Assembly: GCF_018860245.1 (NCBI RefSeq)
Contig: NZ_JAHKPD010000005.1
Coordinates: 1-32,437 of the forward strand
Direction of reading: 5' to 3'
DNA length: 32,437 nt
Source of the DNA: Pseudotamlana agarivorans
GTDB lineage: Bacteria; Bacteroidota; Bacteroidia; Flavobacteriales; Flavobacteriaceae
Under the pieces are notes generated by a model. That model did not search any database, was not told the DNA's origin, and worked only from the letters and a program-made list of their open reading frames with translations. How positions within the stretch are numbered: the stretch's first letter is position 1; each line of letters starts with the position of its first letter. The position numbers were made by a program, and so were the translations under genes. Of the stretch, positions 8,716 through 20,323 are shown piece by piece.

Positions 8716-8807
8716 CCTGTTGTGTGTATTTTTATATTTTTTAGTGCTTTCATAACATTCGCTCACAATTCATATATCTATGAACTATAAATAAAAAACC
8801 TATTATG

Positions 8808-10736
8808 CTAATAATACCATCGTACAAAAGCTTCCATTGCTGCATAATGTGATAAACCTAGTTCATCATATAAATCTGCTGTTTCTCTATTTCGATCTTC
8901 TGCTCTTTGCCAAAACTCTCTACTATCTGCACCTTGAAAAACGACGCCGTCTTTCTGTGATTGATGTTTAAAAATACCTTTACGTTTTTCCAAAACCTGA
9001 TCTGGTCCCATTGGCACTGCCATATCTATTTCATCAATACTCCATTCTTGCCATGCACCTCGGTATAACCAAACCCAGCAATCATTCATGAATTTTTGAG
9101 ATTTCAACTGTTTTACAGCAGCAAAAACAGCATCTAAACACACTTTATGTGTTCCGTGTGGATCTGCTAAATCTCCAGCTGCATAGATTTGATGTGGTTT
9201 TATTTTTTCAATTAAATCTGACGTTATTTTTACATCTGCCACACCAATTGGGTTCTTTTTTATAGCGCCTGTTTCGTAAAAAGGAAGTTCCATAAAATGA
9301 ATTTGTTCATCTGGAATACCTATAAAATGACATGTAGCTCTTGCTTCTCCTTTTCTAATTAATCCTTTAATATATCTTACTTCTTCTGTATCAACTTCAC
9401 TTGATTTTTTGTTTTTAAGAAAAGCTACTGCTTTTTTGTAAATAGCTTTAGCTTCAGTGTTTTCAAGTCCAAATTGTTCATTGTAATCACAAACAAAACT
9501 TGCAAAACGAAGTGCTTCATCATCTGCAACTGCTATGTTACCAGAGGTTTGATAGCCTATATGAACTTCATGGCCCTGCTCATGTAATCTTTTAAAAGTA
9601 CCTCCCATACTAATGATATCATCGTCTGGATGAGGACTAAAAATAATAACACGTTTTTTTGCTGGTTCTGCACGTTCTGGACGTTTGCTATCATCTGCAT
9701 TTGGTTTACCTCCTGGCCAACCTGTAATGGTGTTTTGAAGCTTATTGAATATTTTAATGTTTATGTCATACGCTGGTCCAGAATCTGCAAGCAGATCACT
9801 CATGCCGTTTTCTATATAATCATCATCTGTTAACATCAAAACTGGTTTCTTTAAATGAAGCGCTAAGCTTAATACCGCTTTTTTGATAAGTTTATCTGTC
9901 CAAGTGATTTTTTCAACTAACCATGGCGTATTAATCCTTGTTAGTTTTGATGCTGCCGCCACATCTAAAATAAAAGTAGCATTGTTATGTTCCTGCAAAT
10001 AAGATGCTGGAATTCGGCTTGTCACTTCGCCTTCTGCTGATGCTTTAATAATGTTTGATTTACCTTCTCCCCAAGCCATAAGAATGACTCTTTTAGCTTC
10101 CATGATTTTCTTAACTCCTAAGGTAATAGCTGTTCTAGGTGTGTTATCTAAACCACCAAAGTCACCACTTGCGGCAACTCTGGTTATATGGTCTAGCGCT
10201 ATTAATCTAGTTTTTGAATTTTGAAGTGATCCAGATTCATTAAAGCCAATATGGCCATTACCACCAATTCCCAATATTTGTAAATCAATACCACCTACTG
10301 CTTCTATCTTAGCTTCATAAGCATCACAGTAATTGGAAATGTTTTCTTTGGATAATTGTCCATCTGGAACATGATAATTCTCCGGTAATATGTCTACATG
10401 ATTAAACAACTGCTCTTTCATAAAGCGAACATAACTGTTTACAGAATCTGGTTCCATGGGATAATATTCGTCCAAATTGAAGGCTACAACGTTTTTAAAG
10501 CTTAAACCTTCTTCTGTATGTAGTCTTACCAATTCTGCATACAAGCTTTTTGGTGAAGAACCAGTTGCCAATCCTAATATACAAGGTTGCTTTTGAGCTT
10601 GTTTAACATTAATCAAGTCGGCTATTTCTCGTGCAATTGCTCTTGATGCTACAGTTGAATTTTCGTAAACTACTGTGCCTATGTTTTCAAATCTTTTTTC
10701 AAAACCTGTTGCTTTGTCTATGGTGCTTTTTAACAT
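8808..10736 (-). CDS. nagB: Glucosamine-6-phosphate deaminase fused to a PIG-L/LmbE-type deacetylase domain
   Basis: This is a two-domain fusion of 642 residues. Residues about 1-270 are NagB: LATGSSP (56-62) binds phosphate, NLDEYY (87-92) holds the catalytic Asp89, and GIGGNGHIGFNE (156-167) holds His162 and Glu167. NagB converts glucosamine-6-phosphate to fructose-6-phosphate and ammonia. Residues about 362-560 are a PIG-L/LmbE-like metal-dependent N-deacetylase: SPHPDDD (367-373) and DPHGTHKVC (525-533) supply the zinc ligands. Fusions of this type are known in Bacteroidota. The gene is last in the PUL series, 44 bp after the permease gene. No separate NagA deacetylase is present, so the C-terminal domain could supply the deacetylation step, which is inference. 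All key residues are present in both domains. Confidence 0.92.
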   Translation of the reverse strand: MLKSTIDKATGFEKRFENIGTVVYENSTVASRAIAREIADLINVKQAQKQPCILGLATGSSPKSLYAELVRLHTEEGLSFKNVVAFNLDEYYPMEPDSVNSYVRFMKEQLFNHVDILPENYHVPDGQLSKENISNYCDAYEAKIEAVGGIDLQILGIGGNGHIGFNESGSLQNSKTRLIALDHITRVAASGDFGGLDNTPRTAITLGVKKIMEAKRVILMAWGEGKSNIIKASAEGEVTSRIPASYLQEHNNATFILDVAAASKLTRINTPWLVEKITWTDKLIKKAVLSLALHLKKPVLMLTDDDYIENGMSDLLADSGPAYDINIKIFNKLQNTITGWPGGKPNADDSKRPERAEPAKKRVIIFSPHPDDDIISMGGTFKRLHEQGHEVHIGYQTSGNIAVADDEALRFASFVCDYNEQFGLENTEAKAIYKKAVAFLKNKKSSEVDTEEVRYIKGLIRKGEARATCHFIGIPDEQIHFMELPFYETGAIKKNPIGVADVKITSDLIEKIKPHQIYAAGDLADPHGTHKVCLDAVFAAVKQLKSQKFMNDCWVWLYRGAWQEWSIDEIDMAVPMGPDQVLEKRKGIFKHQSQKDGVVFQGADSREFWQRAEDRNRETADLYDELGLSHYAAMEAFVRWYY

Positions 10737-10780
10737 GTTTTTATTTTTAAAATCTATTTTAATCCTATAGAATTATTCCT

Positions 10781-12088
10781 TTATTTTTTTCCTAGTTTAT
10801 GACCCCAAATCGCAAAAAACAGGATAATGGAATAACATGGAATTAAAATCCAATAACTACTGGTTGAAGCGGTTGAAATTGCATTTACTTGTTCTATACC
10901 CGTAGCTACCAAGTCGTGTTTTGTGGCGTCTACCATTCTACCATATAATGGAGGTATAATAGCCCCTCCTGCAATTGCCATAATTAATAATGCCGAAGCC
11001 GTTTTTGTGAATTTCCCTAATCCAGCTAGAGTTAATGGCCATACTGCTGGCCAAACCAATGCGTTGGCGATACCTAGAGCTGCTACAAATAATACTGAGG
11101 TAAAACCTGTTGTATTTAAAATACAAATACTAAAAAATATACCTAAGGTTGCACTTATTTTTAAAGCCATATCTTGTTTAAGATATTTTGGAATTAAAAA
11201 AACACCCAAAGCATATGTAGCCACCATTGCCATTAACGTGAATGTGGTAAAAAATTTAGCGTCTTCCGCTGAAAAACCAAGTGATATTCCATAAGCTATA
11301 ATAGTATCTCCTGCTATAACCTCTGCTCCAACATAAACAAATAAAGTGAGTACACCCAACCATAAATGAGGGAATTGAAAGATACTTGTTTTTGTTGTTT
11401 CTCCCGCTTTTGGTTCCTCCTCAACATCGGCTTCTACATTCGGAAGTGGTGCTTTTCTAATGAGTATTCCTAAAACAAACAACACTATTGCCATGATTAT
11501 ATAAGGTGTAAAAACACTATCGGCCATAGTGTCTAAAAGCACTCCTTTTTCTGCTGCACTAACGGTTAATAGCTTTTCTTTAACGTTATCTATACCTGAA
11601 AGTAACAATGCTCCGAATATTAACGATCCCAAGGCACCTGCTGTTTTGTTAGCAATACCCATAATAGCTATACGTTTTGCGCCACTTTCAATAGGTCCTA
11701 GTATAGTTATATAAGGATTTGCCGCGGTTTGCAATATGGTCATTCCTAAACCTTGAATAAATATGGCCAATAAAAACACCCAATACGTTCTTGCCTCTGC
11801 GGCGGGAATAAACACCAAAGCTCCAATTGCCATGATAATTAGGCCTAAAGACATGCCTTTGCGGTAACCTATTTTATTTAAAATATAAGATGCTGGTAAC
11901 GCCATAACCACAAAAGATATGTAGGAAGCTGATGCTACAAGATAAGATTGAGCTTCTGTTAGCTCATTGATGGTCTTCATAAAAGGAATCAATGCCCCAT
12001 TAATCCAAGTTACAAATCCGAATATAAAAAATAAGCCTGCTATAATCGCTATGGCTATGGTATTACTACTTTTAGATGCTTGTGTCAT
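10781..12088 (-). CDS. Sugar MFS permease of the FHS (FucP/NagP) type
   Basis: The 435-residue protein is hydrophobic throughout with about 12 membrane segments. The N-terminus FIFGFVTWINGALIPFMK and the loop QTAANPYITILGP are hallmarks of the FHS family of proton-coupled sugar importers (L-fucose permease FucP, N-acetylglucosamine permease NagP, glucose/galactose permease GluP). It would import monosaccharides from the periplasm across the inner membrane. Standing between the NahK-like kinase gene (59 bp upstream) and NagB, it most likely carries N-acetylhexosamine or galactose; the exact sugar cannot be read from sequence. Central charged loop ADVEEEPKAGETTK lies between the two six-helix halves as usual. 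Confidence 0.88.
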   Translation of the reverse strand: MTQASKSSNTIAIAIIAGLFFIFGFVTWINGALIPFMKTINELTEAQSYLVASASYISFVVMALPASYILNKIGYRKGMSLGLIIMAIGALVFIPAAEARTYWVFLLAIFIQGLGMTILQTAANPYITILGPIESGAKRIAIMGIANKTAGALGSLIFGALLLSGIDNVKEKLLTVSAAEKGVLLDTMADSVFTPYIIMAIVLFVLGILIRKAPLPNVEADVEEEPKAGETTKTSIFQFPHLWLGVLTLFVYVGAEVIAGDTIIAYGISLGFSAEDAKFFTTFTLMAMVATYALGVFLIPKYLKQDMALKISATLGIFFSICILNTTGFTSVLFVAALGIANALVWPAVWPLTLAGLGKFTKTASALLIMAIAGGAIIPPLYGRMVDATKHDLVATGIEQVNAISTASTSSYWILIPCYSIILFFAIWGHKLGKK

Positions 12089-12147
12089 AAGAATAGTTTA
12101 AATTATTGATGGACCTTCAGATTGAAAACCTTGATTTTTTTTTAAAA

Positions 12148-13212
12148 TCACACTGCCATTTGAGCCATCATACTATCAATAAGTTTAAATTGATTTTTTG
12201 CTCTGTCTAAATTATGATCAGGGTATTTTGTTTTGTAATAAATATCATTATTCATATAATCGTTTAAAAACCTTATACCCATAATGAATATCATAGTTTT
12301 GGCGCCTAAAGGCAAATATTTTAATTCTAAAGGTGTTAAAGAGGCTTCTATTTTTTCTAAGAATCCTTTTTTGTAGGCATTATAATATTCAACATTAAAT
12401 TCAACAAGATCTAAATTAGATTCATCTTCAGCTGTTGAATTACAAATGGTTCTTATAGCATCTCCAAAATCATAATGCACAATTCCGGGCATAATAGTAT
12501 CTGTATCAATCACACAAAGGCCTTTATTATCTTTTGTAAATAAGGCATTTGATATTTTCGTATCGTTATGGGTAACTCTTAACTTGATAGCACCTGTTTC
12601 TTTAAGGTTCTGAAGAATGTGCATTTCTTCCTTTGATTCTACAACTCGATCTATTAAAGATTTCGCTTTAAAAAGACGTGCTTTTGAAACTGATTGTAAT
12701 GCAGATTGAAATTGTGAATACCTAAAAGACATATCATGAAATTTAGGAATAACTTCTGATAAAACTGAGGCATCAAAATCGTTAGTAAGGTTTAAAAAGT
12801 CTCCAAATAATTTCCCTCCTTCATAAGCAACTTCTTTATCAGTAACAATGTCATGAGTTACACTATCCTTTATATAAATCATAACATTCCAATAATTACC
12901 ATTCTCATCTTTATAATAGTAATTTCCGTTTTTGGCTTGAACAAAAGTTAATACGAATCGATTAAGTTGTGTCTCTGATAAATGAGCTAATTTTTTTTGA
13001 ATATGCTTACTTACGCTTACTTTATTTGAAATTAAACCCGGTACATCTTTAAAAACGAAATGATTGATACGTTGAAGAATATAAAATGGTTCTTCATTCG
13101 TTTTCACTAAAAACGTATCGTTTATATGACCAGACACCAACTCTCTATGAGACGAATACTCGGATAAATGGTTGAATTGGTTAAAATTATGTATTAATTG
13201 TTCTTGTGTCAT
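12148..13212 (-). CDS. Phosphotransferase-fold sugar kinase, N-acetylhexosamine 1-kinase (NahK)-like
   Basis: The 354-residue protein belongs to the aminoglycoside/choline kinase fold. The catalytic loop THNDTKISNALF and the metal-binding CVIDTDTIMPG are those seen in NahK, the enzyme that phosphorylates GlcNAc or GalNAc at C1 in the lacto-N-biose pathway of bifidobacteria. The residues VHYDFGDAIRTICN after the metal loop also match. The gene begins 1 bp after the nucleotidyltransferase stop codon, so the pair is translationally coupled, and a kinase making a sugar-1-phosphate followed by a nucleotidyltransferase is a natural pathway. An aminoglycoside resistance role is unlikely in this setting. 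Specificity for GlcNAc, GalNAc or another sugar is inferred from context. Confidence 0.8.
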   Translation of the reverse strand: MTQEQLIHNFNQFNHLSEYSSHRELVSGHINDTFLVKTNEEPFYILQRINHFVFKDVPGLISNKVSVSKHIQKKLAHLSETQLNRFVLTFVQAKNGNYYYKDENGNYWNVMIYIKDSVTHDIVTDKEVAYEGGKLFGDFLNLTNDFDASVLSEVIPKFHDMSFRYSQFQSALQSVSKARLFKAKSLIDRVVESKEEMHILQNLKETGAIKLRVTHNDTKISNALFTKDNKGLCVIDTDTIMPGIVHYDFGDAIRTICNSTAEDESNLDLVEFNVEYYNAYKKGFLEKIEASLTPLELKYLPLGAKTMIFIMGIRFLNDYMNNDIYYKTKYPDHNLDRAKNQFKLIDSMMAQMAV

Positions 13213-13213
13213 C

Positions 13214-14116
13214 TTACCAAAGGTTTTTTGGATATATATTTTGTGCCTTCAATTGCTCTATCGCATTTTGAACGTTTACTTTGTCTTCTTTATAAGTAAC
13301 ACCAAACCATTTTGCTTCAGATTTTAAAACTTCCACACGTGCTTTTCCAGACTTTAATATGTGATTGACTATAGATGGTAAGTAAAATTCTGCTTTTAAA
13401 TTTTTAGTATTCGCTTTTAAAAATTCTTCAAATAATTGGTCTATAAACTCAAAACACTTTGGTGTAAATCCCCAAAAATTCATTGAAACGATTGTGTTTT
13501 CATCAATAGGAATAAATTTACCACTATCGTCTTTTCTCACTAAAGCACCATTTATTCCTTCAATATGTGTGCGTTCAGTAACATCTAATAAATAGCCATT
13601 TTCATTTACATGACATTCACCTCTTGACACATAACCATGGTCTGAAACGGTGTTTTTCAACAAATAAGCCATGGTGCTAAAATCATAGGAATGCTTATCT
13701 TTTTTTGTCAAGGATTTTGCCATGACTTCAAAAGCTTCTCTACCATAAAAATCATCGCCATTTATTATAGCAAAATTCTCTTCAATCACATCTTTAGTCA
13801 TTAAAAGCGCATGACCCGTCCCCCAAGGTTTTGTTCTTTCAGGATTGATGTATTTTTGAGGAACATGTTCTAGCTCTTGGAATACATAGGCTACTTCTGC
13901 TTTTCCTTTTAGTTTTTTATCATAAATTTCTCGAAACTCATTCTCAAAACTTTTTCTTATGATAAAAACAAATTTCCCAAAACCAGCACGAAGCGCATCA
14001 TAAATTGAAAAATCTATAATAGTATCGCCTTGTGGTGTAAACGCATCCATCTGTTTTAGTCCACCATAGCGACTGCCCATTCCGGCAGCTAATATGACAA
14101 GTGTCGGCTTACTCAT
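13214..14116 (-). CDS. Sugar-1-phosphate nucleotidyltransferase
   Basis: The 300-residue cytoplasmic protein starts with the nucleotide-binding signature LAAGMGSRYGGLKQMD (residues 8-23) of the NTP_transferase family, followed by the metal-binding IINGDDFYG. It lacks the C-terminal hexapeptide repeat of GlmU, so it is a single-domain pyrophosphorylase. The neighbouring NahK-like kinase (next gene, 1 bp apart) would provide its sugar-1-phosphate. Together they could convert scavenged N-acetylhexosamine to a UDP-sugar. Which nucleotide and which sugar it uses cannot be settled from the motifs. It follows the GH2 gene by 49 bp and probably belongs to the same transcript. Confidence 0.82.
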   Translation of the reverse strand: MSKPTLVILAAGMGSRYGGLKQMDAFTPQGDTIIDFSIYDALRAGFGKFVFIIRKSFENEFREIYDKKLKGKAEVAYVFQELEHVPQKYINPERTKPWGTGHALLMTKDVIEENFAIINGDDFYGREAFEVMAKSLTKKDKHSYDFSTMAYLLKNTVSDHGYVSRGECHVNENGYLLDVTERTHIEGINGALVRKDDSGKFIPIDENTIVSMNFWGFTPKCFEFIDQLFEEFLKANTKNLKAEFYLPSIVNHILKSGKARVEVLKSEAKWFGVTYKEDKVNVQNAIEQLKAQNIYPKNLW

Positions 14117-14165
14117 TTATAATTTCATTAAACTTTTTAAACAAACAAAACATACTTTGGAATTA

Positions 14166-17507
<3,342 letters not shown>

Positions 17508-17509
17508 TT

Positions 17510-17545
17510 AAAAAAAACACTATTCTTTTGTTTTGAATAGTGTTT
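17510..17545 (-). terminator. Intrinsic terminator/attenuator between EEP and GH2 genes
   Basis: On the minus strand AAACACTATTC (17545-17535), a 9-nt A-rich loop and GAATAGTGTTT (17525-17515) form a perfect 11-bp stem, directly followed by more T (eight Ts in total, 17517-17510). This is a textbook Rho-independent terminator after the EEP gene. The U-tract ends only 14 nt before the GH2 start codon, so there is little room for a GH2 promoter downstream of it. Partial read-through or regulated antitermination seems likely (inference). Confidence 0.8.
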
Positions 17546-17602
17546 CTAATATTTATAACTTACAATAATTTAATGGCTATTTAAGTGAAAAATTAACAAC
17601 TA

Positions 17603-18691
17603 CTAATTAATCTTAAATGTTGCTAACACTCCTTTATGGTCTGATGGCCAAAATATTTGAGACAATAAAAATTCGTCTTGAGAGGTTTCTTGAACACCTT
17701 GCCCTCTAACAATACTTCCTTTAGGACCTACAACAATTACATCATCTAAAGTTAAACGCGTATCTTTATTATAATAAATAAAATCAATTCTATCTCTATC
17801 ATCTGCAGTTGGAGTCCAAACTAATTTAGATAGTTCAACTCGTGTATTATGAGCCGCCCAAGTATGTCCTGGATGTGTCACAGGGTCTGGATATTTTACT
17901 CTGTAAGCATCTAAATAATTTTTATTTTTAAGTGTTAAACTATTATGCCAAGGTACTACTGTTCCATTATGATCAAATAGGTCTTTTGTAGCAATCGTCC
18001 AATCTAAATGAGAAGGCTCATTAAAATCTCCTCCTAATAAAACAAGATTTCCATTTTGTCTTTCTTTTTCAGCATCTTCAACAAAAACAGCAATCGCTTC
18101 ATCTCTTTGTGATGCTTTGTTTTGCTCTAATATTTTTGATACATCTGTGATAGGACTTGGAAGTTTCTTCCATGTAATACCATCATAACCTCTTGGCAAA
18201 TAGCAAGCATAATGGGTATAATCTAAATGTGCGCCATAGACAGCCACAGAAGTAGTTTCATTTAGTTTTACAATAGATTTAGACAAAGCTGGTGTATCTA
18301 AATTTGGACTAGAAGTCATTGGGAATTTAGAAAGTATAATTGCAGACTTACCAGAATTAAATGTATAAAACGTTTCATTTCTACTTTTTAATTCGTCCTT
18401 AATTTTATGGCTAAATGTTACATTGTTATAATTACGAATCTCGACAAGAACAACAACATCTGCTTTAGACTGAATAATAACTTCAACAATAGCATTAAAC
18501 CCACCAGTTACAGACACGCCTTCATGCCAAGTATTAAGTGTTAACACCTTTAATGTTCCGTTAAAAGGAACATCTGGTATAGGCTCTGCTTCTACCTCTA
18601 CTTCTCCTTCCATAGTCTGATCACTATTAGATTGACATCCATAAGTAACAGAACATATAATAAAAAACAAATTCAATATTAATTTTGTCAT
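17603..18691 (-). CDS. Endonuclease/exonuclease/phosphatase (EEP) fold lipoprotein
   Basis: This 362-residue protein has a lipoprotein signal (LNLFFIICSVTYGC, Cys19) and a short acidic linker (EGEVEVEAEPIPD), typical of surface or periplasmic lipoproteins of Bacteroidota. The rest is the metal-dependent EEP fold shared by DNase I, inositol-phosphate phosphatases and sphingomyelinases: LTLNTWHEG, VVLVEIR (Glu metal ligand), YGAHLDY, GGDFNEPSHLDW (Asp/Asn), DRIDFIYY and WPSDHKGV (final Asp-His). All key residues are present, so it should be an active phosphodiesterase or phosphatase. Its gene sits 14 bp after GH109 inside a PUL, so the substrate may be a phosphate-substituted glycan or glycolipid head group rather than DNA; that is inference. 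The nuclease alternative remains open. Confidence 0.82.
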   Translation of the reverse strand: MTKLILNLFFIICSVTYGCQSNSDQTMEGEVEVEAEPIPDVPFNGTLKVLTLNTWHEGVSVTGGFNAIVEVIIQSKADVVVLVEIRNYNNVTFSHKIKDELKSRNETFYTFNSGKSAIILSKFPMTSSPNLDTPALSKSIVKLNETTSVAVYGAHLDYTHYACYLPRGYDGITWKKLPSPITDVSKILEQNKASQRDEAIAVFVEDAEKERQNGNLVLLGGDFNEPSHLDWTIATKDLFDHNGTVVPWHNSLTLKNKNYLDAYRVKYPDPVTHPGHTWAAHNTRVELSKLVWTPTADDRDRIDFIYYNKDTRLTLDDVIVVGPKGSIVRGQGVQETSQDEFLLSQIFWPSDHKGVLATFKIN

Positions 18692-18705
18692 AATTACGTC
18701 TATAT

Positions 18706-20064
18706 TTAATACGTATCTTTAATCCAATTATATGGTTTGCGTTTTACCCACATACCTCTGGTAAAGTCTGGAAAATCTTGAGGTGCTCCATTGTTTTCTA
18801 TAGATAATTCTGAAAGCGGTGTAATGGCACTCCAAGCCGCAGCATCGTAAGCGTCTATTGGAGGTGCGATATTCTCTTTAGCCGATTCTACAAAGGCATT
18901 CAGCACGAAAAAATCCATACCACCATGACCAGCACCAGTGGCAGTCTCAGCATATTTTTTCCATAAAGGATGGTCATATTTCTTTAGCCATTCGTCAGCT
19001 TCATCCCATCGATGAGATTTTGATTTACCTTCAATATATATTCGATTACCATCAACTTCCCATAAGCCATTAGCGCCTTGCACTCTAAATCCTAAAGAAT
19101 ACGGTCTAGGCAAATTACAATCATGTGTTACGATAATAGTTTCTCCATTTGCTGTTTCTATAGTACTTGTGATAACATCCCCTTGCTTAAATTTAAGTTT
19201 AGCATTAGGATGATCTTCACCTCCGTTTTCAACAACATAATTATGTAAACCAATACCTTTACTAGCATTTGAGGTTATTGAAGTAAATCTATTACCTCTA
19301 TTTATGTCAGACATGGCCGCTATAGGACCAATGCCATGCGTTGGGTACACATCTGCATTTCTTAATAAGGAATGCTGTGTTCGCCATTTAGATTCAGAAA
19401 TTCCTTTTTCTCCAAATTCAACACCTTTACCATAAGCTGTTTTTCCATCATTTAATTTAACAAAACGTAAATCATGTTGATAACCACATCTAAAATGCAC
19501 GAGTTCCCCAAACATATTTTGTTTTACCATGTTAAGTATAGCCAGAACATCACGACGATAATTTACATTTTCTAACAACATTAAATGGGTTCCTGTAGCT
19601 TCATGTGTATTAACTAAATCCCAACATTCTTCTAAAGTGTTTGCAGCAGAAACTTCTAAACCAGTATATTTACCAGCCTTCATAGTATCTACAGCCATTT
19701 TTGTATGCCACAACCAAGGCGTAGAAATAATTACAGCATCAACTTCTTTTAACGCCAATAAATTTCTATAATCATAATCAGAGTTACCAAAAACTTTTGG
19801 TTTTGAAAACCCTGCCTTATTGATTTTATCCAAAGCTATATTTATCCTATTTGGATCTATATCACAAATCGCTGTAATTTCAATATCTTTTCGTAATAAG
19901 GCATTATCCAAATGATTTGTCCCTCTTAAGCCTACTCCAATAAAAGCAAGTTTAAGTTTTTGTGCTGAACCGTTTAAAACAGATCCATAAGATAGGTTTG
20001 GAATTATAGATAATCCTACTGCAGCTAAAGCTGTATTTTTTACAAATTGTCGTCTTGAATTCAT
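18706..20064 (-). CDS. GH109-type NAD-dependent N-acetylgalactosaminidase (Gfo/Idh/MocA fold)
   Basis: The start is taken at the ATG at 20064 (452 residues); the 12-nt longer frame would use TTG. A twin-arginine signal (NSRRQFVKNTALAAVG) indicates folded export, expected for an enzyme carrying bound NAD. The Rossmann motif GVGLRG (43-48) follows. Markers of GH109 include TPWLWH (115-120), LENVNY (164-169), YPTHGIGP (240-247, with the catalytic-type His243), HPLWKKYAE and GHGGMDFFV. GH109 enzymes remove terminal alpha-GalNAc, and some act on beta-linked GalNAc, through NAD-dependent oxidation-elimination with no net redox change. The final DFPDFTRGMW is also family-typical. GalNAc release fits the downstream NahK-like kinase. 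A plain Gfo/Idh/MocA oxidoreductase is the alternative. It follows a structured ~260-nt leader. Confidence 0.82.
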   Translation of the reverse strand: MNSRRQFVKNTALAAVGLSIIPNLSYGSVLNGSAQKLKLAFIGVGLRGTNHLDNALLRKDIEITAICDIDPNRINIALDKINKAGFSKPKVFGNSDYDYRNLLALKEVDAVIISTPWLWHTKMAVDTMKAGKYTGLEVSAANTLEECWDLVNTHEATGTHLMLLENVNYRRDVLAILNMVKQNMFGELVHFRCGYQHDLRFVKLNDGKTAYGKGVEFGEKGISESKWRTQHSLLRNADVYPTHGIGPIAAMSDINRGNRFTSITSNASKGIGLHNYVVENGGEDHPNAKLKFKQGDVITSTIETANGETIIVTHDCNLPRPYSLGFRVQGANGLWEVDGNRIYIEGKSKSHRWDEADEWLKKYDHPLWKKYAETATGAGHGGMDFFVLNAFVESAKENIAPPIDAYDAAAWSAITPLSELSIENNGAPQDFPDFTRGMWVKRKPYNWIKDTY

Positions 20065-20116
20065 TATTTCTGTCAACTATATTAACTTAGTTACTAAAAT
20101 TAAATTTATATTGTTT

Positions 20117-20168
20117 ATGTATCGTAATACATTTCTGTAGAAACTTTAGATTTATACAGAAATCTAAA
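20117..20168 (-). promoter_or_regulatory. Structured leader before GH109: overlapping, mutually exclusive hairpins
   Basis: In the 5' region 53-104 nt upstream of the GH109 start three perfect stems can form: ATGTAT/ATACAT with a 4-nt TACG loop on the minus strand (20117-20132); ATTTCTGTA/TACAGAAAT (20131-20139 with 20155-20163); and TTTAGATTT/AAATCTAAA with a 6-nt loop (20145-20153 with 20160-20168). The second and third share bases and cannot coexist, so the RNA could switch between folds. No -7 box or known riboswitch family was recognised here. Function is inferred. Confidence 0.5.
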
Positions 20169-20219
20169 ACTACGCTAAAATCTACCCTCTATTTTCAGTA
20201 AAATCGTTTCAAAATAACA

Positions 20220-20253
20220 AGAACAATTAAACTAAAATATATAGTATTGTTCT
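20220..20253 (-). terminator. Stem-loop after the surface lipoprotein gene
   Basis: AGAACAAT (20220-20227) pairs perfectly with ATTGTTCT (20246-20253), with an inner ACT/AGT (20231-20233 with 20243-20245) extending the stem after a 3-nt bulge. On the minus strand it is followed by TTGTTATTTTG, only moderately T-rich. It may be a weak terminator or an mRNA-stabilising end that keeps SusC/SusD/lipoprotein transcripts more abundant than the enzyme genes behind it. Confidence 0.4.
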
Positions 20254-20323
20254 ATTTTAAGCCAAGGAAAATGTTTCTTCCTCAGCTCAAAACAAAATAA
20301 AACTAACTCAAATTAATTATTTC

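Noticed and set aside
8769-8784. Hairpin TTCATA-TATC-TATGAA between the NagB and DUF885 genes
   Set aside because: Only a 6-bp AT-rich stem with no U-tract; too weak to call a terminator.
12132-12150. Inverted repeat TGATTTT/AAAATCA around the kinase stop codon
   Set aside because: Low-complexity A/T stem with no following T-run on the transcribed strand; likely chance in AT-rich DNA and inside an operon.
12148-13212. Aminoglycoside resistance phosphotransferase
   Set aside because: The fold is shared, but motifs HNDTK and IDTDTIMPG and the PUL context match sugar 1-kinases of the NahK type.
20065-20076. TTG start adding four residues to the GH109 protein
   Set aside because: The ATG at 20064 places the twin-arginine motif at the usual position; TTG is not needed.
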